Source: an uncultured Coxiella sp. (GTDB lineage Bacteria > Pseudomonadota > Gammaproteobacteria > Coxiellales > Coxiellaceae). From it: a DNA stretch of 64,000 bases. The position numbers were made by a program, and so were the translations under genes. The stretch's first letter is position 1. Each line of letters begins with the position of its first letter. Shown one piece after another: positions 27,384 to 37,068 of this stretch. Under the pieces are notes generated by a model that had not been told where the DNA came from, did no database searches, and saw only the letters and a list, made by a program, of their open reading frames with translations. The stretch lies in the NCBI GenBank assembly GCA_902623005.1, contig CACNSC010000006.1, positions 31,172 through 95,171 of the forward strand. The letters run 5' to 3'.

Positions 27384-30300
27384 TCACTCTTCCATGGCCA
27401 TCAGACTAGCATTACCACCTGCCGCAGTCGTATCGATCGACACAGTGACCTCATGGCACAAGCTCTGCAAATAGTGCGGTCCTCCAGCCTTTGGACCAGT
27501 ACCGGATAAACCGACACCACCAAAGGGTTGCAAGCCAACCACAGCACCAATTGTGTTACGATTGACGTACAAATTACCGGCATTAATCTCGGACAGCACC
27601 TCAGACACTGAACTTTCAATGCGACTTTGTATGCCAAATGTTAAACCATAGCCCAATTGATTGAGTTGTTTGATGATGGAAAGTCTGTTTTTTCGTTCAA
27701 AACGTATCACATGCAGAATAGGACCGAAAACTTCTTCTGTGAGTAAACTCAGATCAGCAATTTCATATGCCTGAGGAGCAACGAACAAACCAGAACTACA
27801 AAAGCCTCCTAGTGGTAATTTGTAAATCAAACAACCTTGCTCACTCAGATATTGCTCATGACTGAGTAAGCGATCACGAGCCGCTTGGTCGATCACAGGG
27901 CCAATGTCTGTTTTTAACCACTGTGGATCACCGATAATGAGCTCAGCCATGGCACCTTGGAGCATCTCGATAAATTCATCAGCAATATCACTTTGAAGAA
28001 GCAAAATACGACAAGCTGAACAACGTTGCCCAGCACTACCGAAAGCAGAAAGAATAACATCATTGATGGTTTGCTCTGGCAGGGCGGTCGAGTCAACTAG
28101 CATGGCATTGAGACCACCAGTTTCAGCGATAAAAGGTACAATGGGGCCATCTTTATGCGCTAGCATTCTCTGAATGGATTTTGCGGTTGCTGTTGAGCCA
28201 GTGAACAATACACCGGCAATATCGCTGTGCTGAATCAAAGCAGAACCAATCGTCGAGCCCTCACCGAGAACAACATGCAGCACATCATCTGGAACACCTG
28301 CTTGATGAATAAGATCAGCCACACGAAGTGCGATCAAAGAGGTTTGTTCTGCTGGCTTGGCGATAACCGTGTTGCCTGTTACTAAGCAAGCAACAATTTG
28401 GCCAAGAAAAATTGCCAATGGAAAATTCCAAGGACTGACACAGACCATGACACCTCGTCCGCGAAAAGACAAGGTGTTAGCTTCACCAGTATACCCCATC
28501 AGTGCCTGAGGCGTTAGTGCATCGCAAGCTTGCTGAGCGTAGTAACGACAGAAATCGACTGCTTCGCGCAATTCAGCAAGGCCATCTACGAATGTCTTTC
28601 CCGCTTCACGCACCAAAAGTGCAAGTAATTCTGCGCGATGCATCTCTAATAAATTAGCAATTTCATGTAAATACATGGCGCGATCTTGAAATGAAAGCTT
28701 AGACCAGGTTGAAAAAGCCTCTTTAGCGTGATCGACGGCGGAGACAGCATTTTCAACCGAGGTATCGCTCACATATCCGACACAGTCACCACGGCTTGAT
28801 GGATTGATAACTGGGCGAGATGAATTTTTAGATTTTACTAAATTCCATTGATAATCAGACCATTGCTCCAACTCTGATTGCAAGCGAGCGGTTTCAATTG
28901 AATCACTCCACTCCCAACCGGACGAATTTCTACGGTGATAAAAAATATCAGCAGGCGAAGGTATTTGCGGATGCAAAGGTGCGCCTTTATAGCGGGACAC
29001 TTGCTCATTAAGCGGCTCAAGCATACGATCAAAATCTTGCTCACTGCGAATAATCTGATTAACAAAAGAGCTATTAGCACCGTTTTCTAACAACCTCCTC
29101 ACAAGATAAGGTAGTAAATCTTCGTGCACACCAACAGGCGCATAGATTCGACAGGATTGTGTCGTAATTTTTTTGTCGATTAAGTAGTCGTGTAGACTCT
29201 GCCCCATACCTTGTAATGCCTGAAATTCGAAATTACTGACATCAAGATCATTGGCAAGGATAACAATGGATGCAGCGGTATAAGCATTGTGTGTCGCAAA
29301 TTGCGGATAGATCATAGGAGACGCTTTCAACATCTCATTGGCACAATTTAAATAGCTCAAATCAGTAGTTGATTTGCGAGTAAATACAGGGTAATCCTCA
29401 AGCCCTTTAAGTTGAGCCTGCTTGATTTCTGTATCCCAATAAGCGCCCTTAACTAGTCGAACTGCGATCGTCTTATTGCCATGGCCTGCTAACTCAGCCA
29501 GCCACTCTATAACTGCAGATGCACGCTTCTGATAGGCCTGCACAGCAAGTCCTAGTCCGTGCCAATCTTTTAATAGTGGATTCAAAAAAACTTGCTCAAA
29601 AATTTCTAGAGAAATTTCTAGGCGGTCAGACTCTTCAGCGTCAACAGTCAGAGGAATACCAAATTTTTTTGCCTCAAGCGATAAATTAACCAGTAACTTT
29701 ACAAGAGCCGGTACACTACGATCACGCTGTGCCCATTGATAGCGCGGATGTAATGCAGACAGCTTGATCGAAACGCCAGAACGTTGCTGAATGTGAATTT
29801 CGTGATTAGCACTAGCCCCTACAACACGAATGGCATCAAGATACTTGGCATAATAATAGTCTGCAGCACCTTGCGTAATGGCAGCCTCACCCAGCATATC
29901 GTAAGAATAAGAATAATGTGCAGTCGTTGTTTTCTGCGACCGTTTTACCGCCTCACCTATGGATTTACCAAGCACAAAATGCTGACTGAGTAGTTGAATT
30001 GCAGCACGCACAGCAGCACGAATAATTGGCTCACCACTGCGCTTAATCATGTTTTTCCAAAGCTTTAAAAAAACATTACTATCATTCTGCTTGAGAATCT
30101 TACCGGTCAACGCAAGACCCCAAGTTGATACGTTAACAAATGAGGAATGACTCAACCCAATATGCTGATACCAATTAGCGCTGGTCAGCTTGTCGTTAAT
30201 TAATAAGTCTTCGGTTTCGGCATCCGGTATCCGCAGTAATGCCTCAGCGAGGCACATCATCAATACACCTTCCTCAGAAGAAAGGTCGTAATGTTGCATA

Positions 30301-30509
30301 AAAGCCTGCATCCCGCTGCTATCAGCATCGCGATCCTGCACGTGACGCATGAGCTCCTCGGCAAGTCGACGAATGCGAGCCTCCTGCTCGACAGAACATG
30401 GATAAGCATCAAGCAAGGTATCAACACATACTTTTTCAGACTTAAAGTAGTTTTGTGCAATTGCCTGCTTGAACCCAGTAGATGGTATAATGCTTTCCTT
30501 ATATAACAA
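27384..30509 (-). CDS. putA: Bifunctional proline dehydrogenase / P5C dehydrogenase PutA, 1041 aa
   Basis: The N-terminal FAD barrel (residues about 130-480) has VRLVKGAYWD, ATHNAYTAASI and the substrate-binding helix RRLLENGANSSFV. The C-terminal aldehyde dehydrogenase domain has FIAETGG (Glu) and GQRCSACRIL (nucleophile Cys), and the tail DTTAAGGNASLMAMEE is typical of PutA. It oxidises proline to glutamate through channelled P5C. The ribbon-helix-helix DNA-binding domain of long PutA proteins (about 1300 residues) is absent, so it is a minimal, non-repressor PutA. It lies 22 bases after ppa. Confidence 0.96.
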   Translation of the reverse strand: MLYKESIIPSTGFKQAIAQNYFKSEKVCVDTLLDAYPCSVEQEARIRRLAEELMRHVQDRDADSSGMQAFMQHYDLSSEEGVLMMCLAEALLRIPDAETEDLLINDKLTSANWYQHIGLSHSSFVNVSTWGLALTGKILKQNDSNVFLKLWKNMIKRSGEPIIRAAVRAAIQLLSQHFVLGKSIGEAVKRSQKTTTAHYSYSYDMLGEAAITQGAADYYYAKYLDAIRVVGASANHEIHIQQRSGVSIKLSALHPRYQWAQRDRSVPALVKLLVNLSLEAKKFGIPLTVDAEESDRLEISLEIFEQVFLNPLLKDWHGLGLAVQAYQKRASAVIEWLAELAGHGNKTIAVRLVKGAYWDTEIKQAQLKGLEDYPVFTRKSTTDLSYLNCANEMLKASPMIYPQFATHNAYTAASIVILANDLDVSNFEFQALQGMGQSLHDYLIDKKITTQSCRIYAPVGVHEDLLPYLVRRLLENGANSSFVNQIIRSEQDFDRMLEPLNEQVSRYKGAPLHPQIPSPADIFYHRRNSSGWEWSDSIETARLQSELEQWSDYQWNLVKSKNSSRPVINPSSRGDCVGYVSDTSVENAVSAVDHAKEAFSTWSKLSFQDRAMYLHEIANLLEMHRAELLALLVREAGKTFVDGLAELREAVDFCRYYAQQACDALTPQALMGYTGEANTLSFRGRGVMVCVSPWNFPLAIFLGQIVACLVTGNTVIAKPAEQTSLIALRVADLIHQAGVPDDVLHVVLGEGSTIGSALIQHSDIAGVLFTGSTATAKSIQRMLAHKDGPIVPFIAETGGLNAMLVDSTALPEQTINDVILSAFGSAGQRCSACRILLLQSDIADEFIEMLQGAMAELIIGDPQWLKTDIGPVIDQAARDRLLSHEQYLSEQGCLIYKLPLGGFCSSGLFVAPQAYEIADLSLLTEEVFGPILHVIRFERKNRLSIIKQLNQLGYGLTFGIQSRIESSVSEVLSEINAGNLYVNRNTIGAVVGLQPFGGVGLSGTGPKAGGPHYLQSLCHEVTVSIDTTAAGGNASLMAMEE

Positions 30510-30531
30510 TGCAGCCTCCCTGACGCAAAAG

Positions 30532-31065
30532 TTAATCTACTGAAAAGTTAGTCACTCCCGACTGAATCTCTTCATGCGCAGCCGCTTGATCTTTCCAACC
30601 TTCGACCTTAACCCACTTGTTAGGCTCAAGCGCTTTATAGTAGGTGAAAAAATGAACTATTTTATCTAGCATGATTGGCGACACATCATCCAAGCTTGCG
30701 ATATGCGCTAGCTCACTGCATGACTTGGCAACAGGTAATGCCAATACTTTATTATCAACACCAGCCTCATCGGTCATAGTTAACATGCCGATAGCGCGAC
30801 ATTTGATCAAACAACCGGCCTGAACAGGTTGTGGCGTCATCACTAAAACATCAACCGGGTCACCATCACCAGCCAAGGTGCTGGGGATGTAACCGTAATC
30901 TACCGGATAATGCATCGCAACTGGCATAAACCGATCAACCATCACTAGACCAGTATCTTTATCGACTTCGTATTTGATGGCTTTGCCGTCAGCGGGAATT
31001 TCGACAATGACATTAAATGATTCTGGTATGTTATCACCAGGTGAGAGATCTGTGAGATGAGACAT
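30532..31065 (-). CDS. ppa: Inorganic pyrophosphatase, family I, 177 aa
   Basis: The family I metal-binding signature DGDPVDVLV lies at residue 66 and following. IPADGKAIKYEVDKDTG and MHYPVDYGYIPSTLAGDGD match the E. coli enzyme closely in both sequence and length (176). It hydrolyses pyrophosphate in the cytosol and drives biosynthetic reactions. A TATAAT lies on the minus strand at 31104-31099, a reasonable -10 box with a poor -35. It heads the likely ppa-putA-lipoprotein unit. Confidence 0.96.
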   Translation of the reverse strand: MSHLTDLSPGDNIPESFNVIVEIPADGKAIKYEVDKDTGLVMVDRFMPVAMHYPVDYGYIPSTLAGDGDPVDVLVMTPQPVQAGCLIKCRAIGMLTMTDEAGVDNKVLALPVAKSCSELAHIASLDDVSPIMLDKIVHFFTYYKALEPNKWVKVEGWKDQAAAHEEIQSGVTNFSVD

Positions 31066-31246
31066 TTTATTTTTCCATACGATTAAAAAATTAAAGCGAT
31101 TATATCAAATAAGCGCAGCGAAACCAGGATTTAATTGCGCAGCGTAACATTAATCAAAAATGACTTAAGCGCAAGACCCAGACTTCAGACCAATTGATAC
31201 CAAACTGAAAATCACATAGAGTGCTGATTTTTTTCGAGCCATAGTT

Positions 31247-32239
31247 ATGCCAGGATCACCATCGATAGTAGATCACCCCAATAAAGAACTGATTGCAAGT
31301 CATTGCGCTGACCTTATTATCACAATCAATCAGCATCATGCCTACTACCCAAGCGACCTATACAAAATAGCATCACTGATAGCATACGGCATGCATAGAT
31401 CCAAAGTTTGGAGTTTTGATCCTCAATCAAACGGCAAAGGTTACTTTAGCGTTACAACCATAGATAAACACAGCATCGACAAACAAGCAGATTTAGTCTT
31501 CGCAGGCTTGAAAATCGCACACATGCTGATCTGCCAAAACATCAATCTCAAAGGCAAATCTAAAGATTTAAAAGAACATTCAATCAACATGGTACTGAAG
31601 GATTTGATGGATAAAATAGCTGCTGTAATCGTTCAAAAACAAATCCATCAAAGCGGTCGACACGAGAGATCCACCTGCGAACAATTGACTCAGGCTGACC
31701 TAAACGTCGAAGACCCGCTCATAAGAGAAAAAACCTTAGCTTTGATTTATAAAACAGAGCTTGATGATCAACGGTACGTTTTTCAATCAGTTTTGTCCAA
31801 ATACAACACATTCTTATCGCAATACAATGAAAAAGGTAAACGAACTCAGTTTGTACGAAGCCAAACTGATTTTTTATTGAATCATCGCGAGATTACATGC
31901 CGAGAGCTGATTAATTTTAACTTAAAAGACAAAGGACAACATAACAACACCTGTCTGAAACGATATTTTTTTGACTTCTTGCGTGACAGACTTCCTGATA
32001 ACAAAACCCAAACTATCCAATTGACTAACGTTACACAACAAACTTCCTTCGATCGATGTATCAGCAGGCCTCAGCCACCATTGATAAGTACGAGCGCATC
32101 ACCAACCAGCGTAACCAAGGTAGACGAACCACAGGTTTACGATTACGGTCACTACTCCCTATTTGGAGAAAAAAACCTAGTTGATGACGAAACACTGCGA
32201 TGGATCAGGGAGGGATGCACAAGATCAAACTCTATCTAA
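31247..32239 (+). CDS. Unassigned soluble protein, 330 aa
   Basis: ATG at 31247 without a clear ribosome site. No signal peptide or membrane segment. The first 130 residues are mixed helical (YYPSDLYKIASLIAYGMHR), followed by a charged middle and a basic, Cys-containing region around residues 195-250 (REITCRELINFNLKDK). The tail is Pro/Ser-rich (RPQPPLISTSASPTSV) before an acidic aromatic end. This resembles other unassigned accessory proteins in the window; no family recognised. Confidence 0.65.
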   Translation: MPGSPSIVDHPNKELIASHCADLIITINQHHAYYPSDLYKIASLIAYGMHRSKVWSFDPQSNGKGYFSVTTIDKHSIDKQADLVFAGLKIAHMLICQNINLKGKSKDLKEHSINMVLKDLMDKIAAVIVQKQIHQSGRHERSTCEQLTQADLNVEDPLIREKTLALIYKTELDDQRYVFQSVLSKYNTFLSQYNEKGKRTQFVRSQTDFLLNHREITCRELINFNLKDKGQHNNTCLKRYFFDFLRDRLPDNKTQTIQLTNVTQQTSFDRCISRPQPPLISTSASPTSVTKVDEPQVYDYGHYSLFGEKNLVDDETLRWIREGCTRSNSI

Positions 32240-32413
32240 GGCATAATCTCAAATTACGTTATCACGTGTGATTTCTTACACACCAGATCAAAAACTTGGC
32301 CAAAAAAATCTGCAAATTGAATGGTCTTTCTCCGAAAAATTGATCCAAATAAAACTGGGTGAAAATATATTTTCTCATTAATAATAATTAGAAAACACCA
32401 AGAATGCACTTTA

Positions 32414-33391
32414 CTAATTACGGCAGAACACAGCTTTATCACACCCTGTTGCCTCAGATTTTAAGAGATACTTACGAGACCTCACTAATGGACTATTGAA
32501 TGATGCTAAAGAACCAGACGGCTCATGAGGTACAGCATACTCAAGACAACCCATAAAACGAGCTGTAGAATAAGATGGGGAGGCGTTAACAAATACTTCA
32601 TAGGGATTAACTCTGGGAGAAGAAACAAATACTTCATATCGGTTCGATTTAGACGAAGAGCTCTCTTTGATACGGTTTATTGAATCGGTTGCTCTCTCCA
32701 GTTGACCGCCCCATGCTAAACTCGCAGATGAATCAGATCTGTTATCTTTGAGTAAATTCATCACTGCCTGCAATAAACAAAAAGTCATTTCTTTTGACGT
32801 ATTGGCAATCAAAGCGGAGCTTAAAGCAGCTATGATTTTAATATCCTCTTGACTGGACTGACAATCGAAATACCGGCTAACATCATCGGGGGCGAAAATA
32901 TGAGCAGAGATATTACTCATAGACAGTTTTCGAAAAATATTTCTCTCTACGATTTTACGAAATAAAGCAGAGCTAGACATGCGATGCGAAAAGCAATACC
33001 AAGTTAAATTTCTCGCGTTAGTAATTTTTTTTGCAACATCTATTGGACCATTCTGCCAAGATGTAACAGGCAGGCAGTTTAGGAACTTAGCCTGATCAAC
33101 ATCCAAAGTATTATCAACTTCTTTACCGTAATAAAACAACGTTGTTTTTGAAAAAAGAGCAGTCAATGTCTGCAGGAAATTAAGGTAAGCACCTGAATGA
33201 GTGGCCTGCCACATGGATGTCTCTGACACTAGAACCACACAAGCAGGTGACTCGCCGTTCGTAATATGCGCAAGCACAGCCCAGAGTAAATGATTGCGAT
33301 CGACAGGACCGTTTCCAGCAGAGCCAAAATTAATCTCAAGAATGATTGCTTGGTCAGCACAATCATTCGATGGTGATAAGCAAGTTTTCAT
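32414..33391 (-). CDS. Unassigned protein with tandem YEVFV motif, about 325 aa
   Basis: The frame is open from 33418 (TTG), but I prefer the ATG at 33391 (MKTCLSPSND); neither has a good ribosome site. The first 230 residues look globular (AIILEINFGSAGNGP, ACVVLVSETSMWQ), with no known motif. The C-terminal quarter is Ser-rich and contains YEVFV twice, 12 residues apart, encoded by a 15-base exact repeat. It contains no membrane segment. Function unknown. Confidence 0.65.
   Translation of the reverse strand: MKTCLSPSNDCADQAIILEINFGSAGNGPVDRNHLLWAVLAHITNGESPACVVLVSETSMWQATHSGAYLNFLQTLTALFSKTTLFYYGKEVDNTLDVDQAKFLNCLPVTSWQNGPIDVAKKITNARNLTWYCFSHRMSSSALFRKIVERNIFRKLSMSNISAHIFAPDDVSRYFDCQSSQEDIKIIAALSSALIANTSKEMTFCLLQAVMNLLKDNRSDSSASLAWGGQLERATDSINRIKESSSSKSNRYEVFVSSPRVNPYEVFVNASPSYSTARFMGCLEYAVPHEPSGSLASFNSPLVRSRKYLLKSEATGCDKAVFCRN
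32588..32638 (-). repeat. Two 15-base direct repeats, 36 bases apart, inside coding sequence
   Basis: AACAAATACTTCATA occurs at 32588-32602 and again at 32624-32638. On the minus strand each copy encodes YEVFV. The 36-base period keeps the frame, so this looks like a short in-frame duplication. Confidence 0.7.
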
Positions 33392-33511
33392 GGTGTTTTT
33401 TAGAATTTTTTTAACCAAGCCAACTAAGCTGAATCATCTCAGCCAACATAGAGTGTGATTTTATTTACTACCCAGTAATTATCAAGAATAACCCCAAGCC
33501 AGGACATAACA

Positions 33512-34213
33512 TCAATTATCTTTGCATAAATCACTGAGCTGACTGGGAGCGCATACCCCCATGATTTTACCTTTCGGGATACTTATTGCCTGGGGCAAGT
33601 AGTAACAACTGAGGTCAGAGGAAGCCTCCTCATTGTTATCGACAACTTCATCTCCGTCAGAATATGATGAATCAATACCAACACAATGCTGATCATGGCA
33701 ACAAGCATAAATTGGTCCAGCCTTACGCTGAGATTTAAGAAAGTCCCAGAATTTAAGGTTATAGCAACCAGGTCTTCTCGCACCCCGCATTTCTGCCAAT
33801 GTCTCTCTTGAGTCGCTCATCGATAGTGGTCCAATTAAGACCGTTTGAGATTGTGCATCTGGACTTGAGATTGAATCGTCCGTAATAGCATTTGATTGAT
33901 CATTTACATTATGGTCTGGAACACAACGACTCAGGGTTAATAGATCAGGCGCCTCCTCAATCGCAAGTGAAGGGTCGCTCTGATCAACCTGAGCATCACT
34001 AATTGTGGAGTTATCATCATCAGTATCAAACCAACCATCTTCTAAAGCACTGTCGGTGTCGTTGTCAAAATTCGATGGCGAACTGGTGCTGCTAGATTGT
34101 GAAGCCTGACTCGCCTGAGCGGAAGCATCGCCAGTTGATGCAGCTAAACTGGCATTGGAATTGAAAATAACAACACCAAGTAAAATGATGATACAACGCT
34201 TGAAAGATATCAC
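33512..34213 (-). CDS. Secreted acidic Ser/Asp-rich protein, 233 aa
   Basis: A GTG start at 34213 has GGAG 8 bases upstream. A clear signal peptide (basic MISFKRC, hydrophobic IIILLGVVIF, cleavage after ASLA near residue 25) is followed by a low-complexity Ser/Gln/Asp region to about residue 110. A smaller Cys-containing domain follows (PGCYNLKFWDFLKSQRK, CCHDQHCVGIDSS), with about seven Cys in the last 90 residues. It is probably exported and disulfide-bonded. No family is recognised. It is preceded by tonB and the receptor gene on the same strand, but with an 81-base gap. Confidence 0.7.
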   Translation of the reverse strand: MISFKRCIIILLGVVIFNSNASLAASTGDASAQASQASQSSSTSSPSNFDNDTDSALEDGWFDTDDDNSTISDAQVDQSDPSLAIEEAPDLLTLSRCVPDHNVNDQSNAITDDSISSPDAQSQTVLIGPLSMSDSRETLAEMRGARRPGCYNLKFWDFLKSQRKAGPIYACCHDQHCVGIDSSYSDGDEVVDNNEEASSDLSCYYLPQAISIPKGKIMGVCAPSQLSDLCKDN

Positions 34214-34294
34214 TGCAATACTCCAAAAACAGAATCAATTTAGATTAACTGGTTTCAAACGATTACGACAGCATTTTTTCTAGAAACACTCCAC

Positions 34295-34969
34295 CTATCT
34301 TAAAAAATGAATCGTCATAGTACAGGGCTGCACATGAGCAATCCAACGATTGATTTTTTTGAAAGGCGCCGCACTTTTTACTGCAGATAATGCCGCTTGA
34401 TCCAAAATAGGATCCCCAGATGAAAGCTTAACCGCGAGTTTATCGATAAGGCCGTCAGGGTAAACATTAAAAGTGATCAAAACCTGTGATTTTGCGTTGC
34501 TAGAATGGTACGTAGATGGATAATGGGCATACCAAGCAATACGACGATGCATGTATCGACTCATTGCCAACAATTGACTTGGTGTCAACGCATGGCTTAT
34601 GTGGATAGAAGATGCAGATCGCGCGTGCGATTGATTTGTCTCTAGCGATTCATGCTTAACTTGCCGTGATGGCTCTTGATTCAGCGCAATCTCACTATCG
34701 TGACGGGCTAACTGAGTGTCAGGGGATGATGCTATCGGACTCTTAATCGGCAATTTTTGATTATTCGTACCGTGATTATTCGGCTTGACTGGAGCTGTGT
34801 CATTTTTAATATACCCCATCAACTGCACTTGAATTACCGACGATTGACTATTATGAGCGTCTGATTGTACACGTTGAAAATGAATCAGCAGCGCCGATAA
34901 TAGAGACAGATGCAATATGACACTGAAAATTAATGCACTGTGTTGTTTGATCTTTTCAAGCAAAATCAC
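34295..34969 (-). CDS. TonB-family energy transducer, 224 aa
   Basis: A GTG start follows the receptor gene by 4 bases. The N-terminal anchor is near residues 12-30 (ALIFSVILHLSLLSALLI, with the His typical of TonB anchors). A Ser/Gln-rich periplasmic spacer runs to about residue 140, and a TonB C-terminal domain follows (VLITFNVYPDGLIDKLAVKL, SAVKSAAPFKKI). The Pro-rich spacer of E. coli TonB is lacking. It couples the proton motive force, via ExbB/ExbD encoded elsewhere, to the adjacent receptor. Confidence 0.87.
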   Translation of the reverse strand: MILLEKIKQHSALIFSVILHLSLLSALLIHFQRVQSDAHNSQSSVIQVQLMGYIKNDTAPVKPNNHGTNNQKLPIKSPIASSPDTQLARHDSEIALNQEPSRQVKHESLETNQSHARSASSIHISHALTPSQLLAMSRYMHRRIAWYAHYPSTYHSSNAKSQVLITFNVYPDGLIDKLAVKLSSGDPILDQAALSAVKSAAPFKKINRWIAHVQPCTMTIHFLR

Positions 34970-34973
34970 TGCC

Positions 34974-36857
34974 CTACCCCAAGTTAAACTTTAACGTTGC
35001 TAGAATAGAGCGCCCATCGGCAGGGTAATATTTGATGGTGCCATCTGAATAATATTGCGCGTATCGCACATACTGCTCATCAAACAAATTATCTGCACGC
35101 ACAATCATTGCGACTTTCTGCCACTGTCTTTGATACCTTAAGCCTGTAAGCCAATAGCCAGGCATTTTATCCCCACTGTTATCAAAGTCATCTGACGCAT
35201 AAAATCCGCTATGATAAGATTGCAGCAGTGACAATTTTGATTGCAGCGAAGGCTTTAATGTGACACGAACACCGCCATTGAAACGCGACACACCGGGAAT
35301 TTGATTTCCGGCATACTGCCCTGAACGCAAAGTTGGGTCAACCCAACTGAGCTCGAAACCCGATGACCATTTATCAGACCAAACGTGATCTAAGCTAGCA
35401 TCAACCCCTTGTCGACGCGTCGGTGGCAGGTTAGTGACTTCACCATAAGGTAATGGCAACAAAGTGTAGGAAAGCTCGTTATCGATATCCAAATGAAAAA
35501 CGCCTAAATGAACAGTATTATTCGATTGCGACCAATTAAATCCTGTCTCGTAAGCCGTACCCGTTTGTACCGCCAGTTGGTGCACCGTGCCGTCAGCAGA
35601 CCAAACCTCCTCTTTACCCTTAGGCATTCTAAAGTTCATATCGCGTCTAAGAAAAAACTGCCATTCAGGCATCGGTTGCCAATACAAGCTCTCTTCATTA
35701 ACAAATGCTGTGTTGTGCTGATAAAGACTATCATCGGTAGATGAGGTGGCGCCGATACCTTGCCACGCATATCGCGCTCCGGTTACTAACGAAAGCGAAG
35801 AAGATAGCGGATGGGTATAACGCGCATAGGCTGAAGTGAGATACTCGTCTGAATTATAGGAAGCTTTGGAATTATCGGTTTTATAGATGTCGACATTTAG
35901 CACCCAACCAAGCTGCCATCGAGAAGTGTAAAGCCAATCATTTTTCCACATAATACTCGACTGATCACTGTTGGAATTCAAGCTGGTACTGGTTTGATTA
36001 TCATCCAACCACAGCACGTGTGTGAACCATTGCCAGTCATGCGTTAGACGTTGCTTACGGTTAGCTTGCAATAAGTATCCCTGTGTGACGTTAACCTTAT
36101 CACTGGTAGAGGGCTGCTCCTCACTTCCCCAAGTTAATGCTGCTGGAATATTAATCGTTGTGTTGTACGCAGCTACTCGCACATCGCTAGAGGCATTGTC
36201 AGACTGATCAACCCATTGCAGATTGATGATATAGTCTTGTTGATCGGCATCTGGCTGATCATGGTTGTTGTTATAGACAGTACCACCCAAGCGCATCCCA
36301 AGACCGTTATCATCACGCTCACTTGCAATAAAACCCACCCCAAATTGATTCATATTACCTAGTGAGAGTTCGAGCTGCGCAACTGGCTGTTGCGGGATTT
36401 CAGTAGTTAACTTAACAACACCAGCAATCGCCTGATTGCCATAAAGCACACCGTAGCTGCCAGGAAGTAAAATATACTGACTGATGGCATCGGGCAAAAA
36501 AGCATTCAGATTAGGACCGACCAAAGATGCACTGACGTAAGGAGTTTCATCGAGCAAATATAGACTGTTGCTACTGGCATTATCAGAGAAGCCGTGCAGA
36601 GCAATCGATTGCGCGGCTGGATTAGAACTGTGTGATTGCACTTGTACCATGGGGTGCTGCTGGATCGCGTCAACCACCGAACTTGCAGCTTGATCAGAAG
36701 TCTCAGTAATGGAAAAGCCTGTTTTATCGTCTAATTGCTGTTCAGGCTGTTGCACCACCACATCGGGCAATTCCAGTGTTGTAGCATAGCCAAATACGCC
36801 TGACATTGATGTGCTCAATAGGGTAAATCGAATAACGAGTGCAGATCGAAGACGCAT
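34974..36857 (-). CDS. TonB-dependent outer-membrane receptor, 627 aa
   Basis: I choose the ATG at 36857, which has AAGGTG 8 bases upstream. The longer frame begins with a TTG lacking a site. After a signal peptide (residues 1-26), a TonB-box-like segment (ELPDVVVQQ) leads into the plug domain (residues about 45-150: SIALHGFSDNASSN, LLPGSYGVLYGNQAIAGVV). The 22-strand barrel ends with the C-terminal strand ILATLKFNLG. Ligand unknown; such receptors import siderophores, cobalamin, heme or metallophores. It forms a two-gene unit with tonB and faces a divergent Cys-rich peptide gene. Confidence 0.9.
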   Translation of the reverse strand: MRLRSALVIRFTLLSTSMSGVFGYATTLELPDVVVQQPEQQLDDKTGFSITETSDQAASSVVDAIQQHPMVQVQSHSSNPAAQSIALHGFSDNASSNSLYLLDETPYVSASLVGPNLNAFLPDAISQYILLPGSYGVLYGNQAIAGVVKLTTEIPQQPVAQLELSLGNMNQFGVGFIASERDDNGLGMRLGGTVYNNNHDQPDADQQDYIINLQWVDQSDNASSDVRVAAYNTTINIPAALTWGSEEQPSTSDKVNVTQGYLLQANRKQRLTHDWQWFTHVLWLDDNQTSTSLNSNSDQSSIMWKNDWLYTSRWQLGWVLNVDIYKTDNSKASYNSDEYLTSAYARYTHPLSSSLSLVTGARYAWQGIGATSSTDDSLYQHNTAFVNEESLYWQPMPEWQFFLRRDMNFRMPKGKEEVWSADGTVHQLAVQTGTAYETGFNWSQSNNTVHLGVFHLDIDNELSYTLLPLPYGEVTNLPPTRRQGVDASLDHVWSDKWSSGFELSWVDPTLRSGQYAGNQIPGVSRFNGGVRVTLKPSLQSKLSLLQSYHSGFYASDDFDNSGDKMPGYWLTGLRYQRQWQKVAMIVRADNLFDEQYVRYAQYYSDGTIKYYPADGRSILATLKFNLG

Positions 36858-36868
36858 GGCAAAACACC

Positions 36869-36884
36869 TTGACAATACTGTCAA
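36869..36884. promoter_or_regulatory. Inverted repeat between the TonB receptor and the peptide gene
   Basis: TTGACA-ATAC-TGTCAA is a perfect 6-bp-arm palindrome immediately upstream of the receptor's ribosome site and 50 bases upstream of the divergent peptide gene. A regulator bound here could control both directions. It does not look like a canonical Fur box. Confidence 0.4.
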
Positions 36885-36933
36885 AAAGTCTTAATTTTCA
36901 CGCAATATACAGGCAACTATTCAGGAGTCAAGT

Positions 36934-37068
36934 ATGAGCAACCCCACCCAATCCGATACACCCCTAGCCACAACTAAGCAAGGCCAATTCATCGCCGTCG
37001 ACCAAGCTCGCGATTACCTAGCAGCGGATTGCAGGGATGGTGGATGCAGTAGTATCTGCAATGGCTGA
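36934..37068 (+). CDS. Short peptide with Cys/Gly-rich C-terminus, 44 aa
   Basis: The ATG at 36934 has AGGAG 7 bases upstream, one of the better ribosome sites here. The translation is a hydrophilic leader-like part (MSNPTQSDTP; GQFIAVDQARDYLA) followed by ADCRDGGCSSICNG, with three Cys in the last 12 residues. There is no signal peptide. The layout (leader plus short Cys/Gly/Ser core) is that of many ribosomally made, modified peptides, but no known precursor family is recognised. It overlaps the GRDP-like gene in another frame, so the two are probably co-translated. The coding call rests on the ribosome site and overlap. Confidence 0.6.
   Translation: MSNPTQSDTPLATTKQGQFIAVDQARDYLAADCRDGGCSSICNG

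Noticed and set aside
36857..36884. Palindrome before the TonB receptor as a Fur box
   Set aside because: TTGACA-ATAC-TGTCAA does not match the Fur consensus; kept only as an unassigned inverted repeat.
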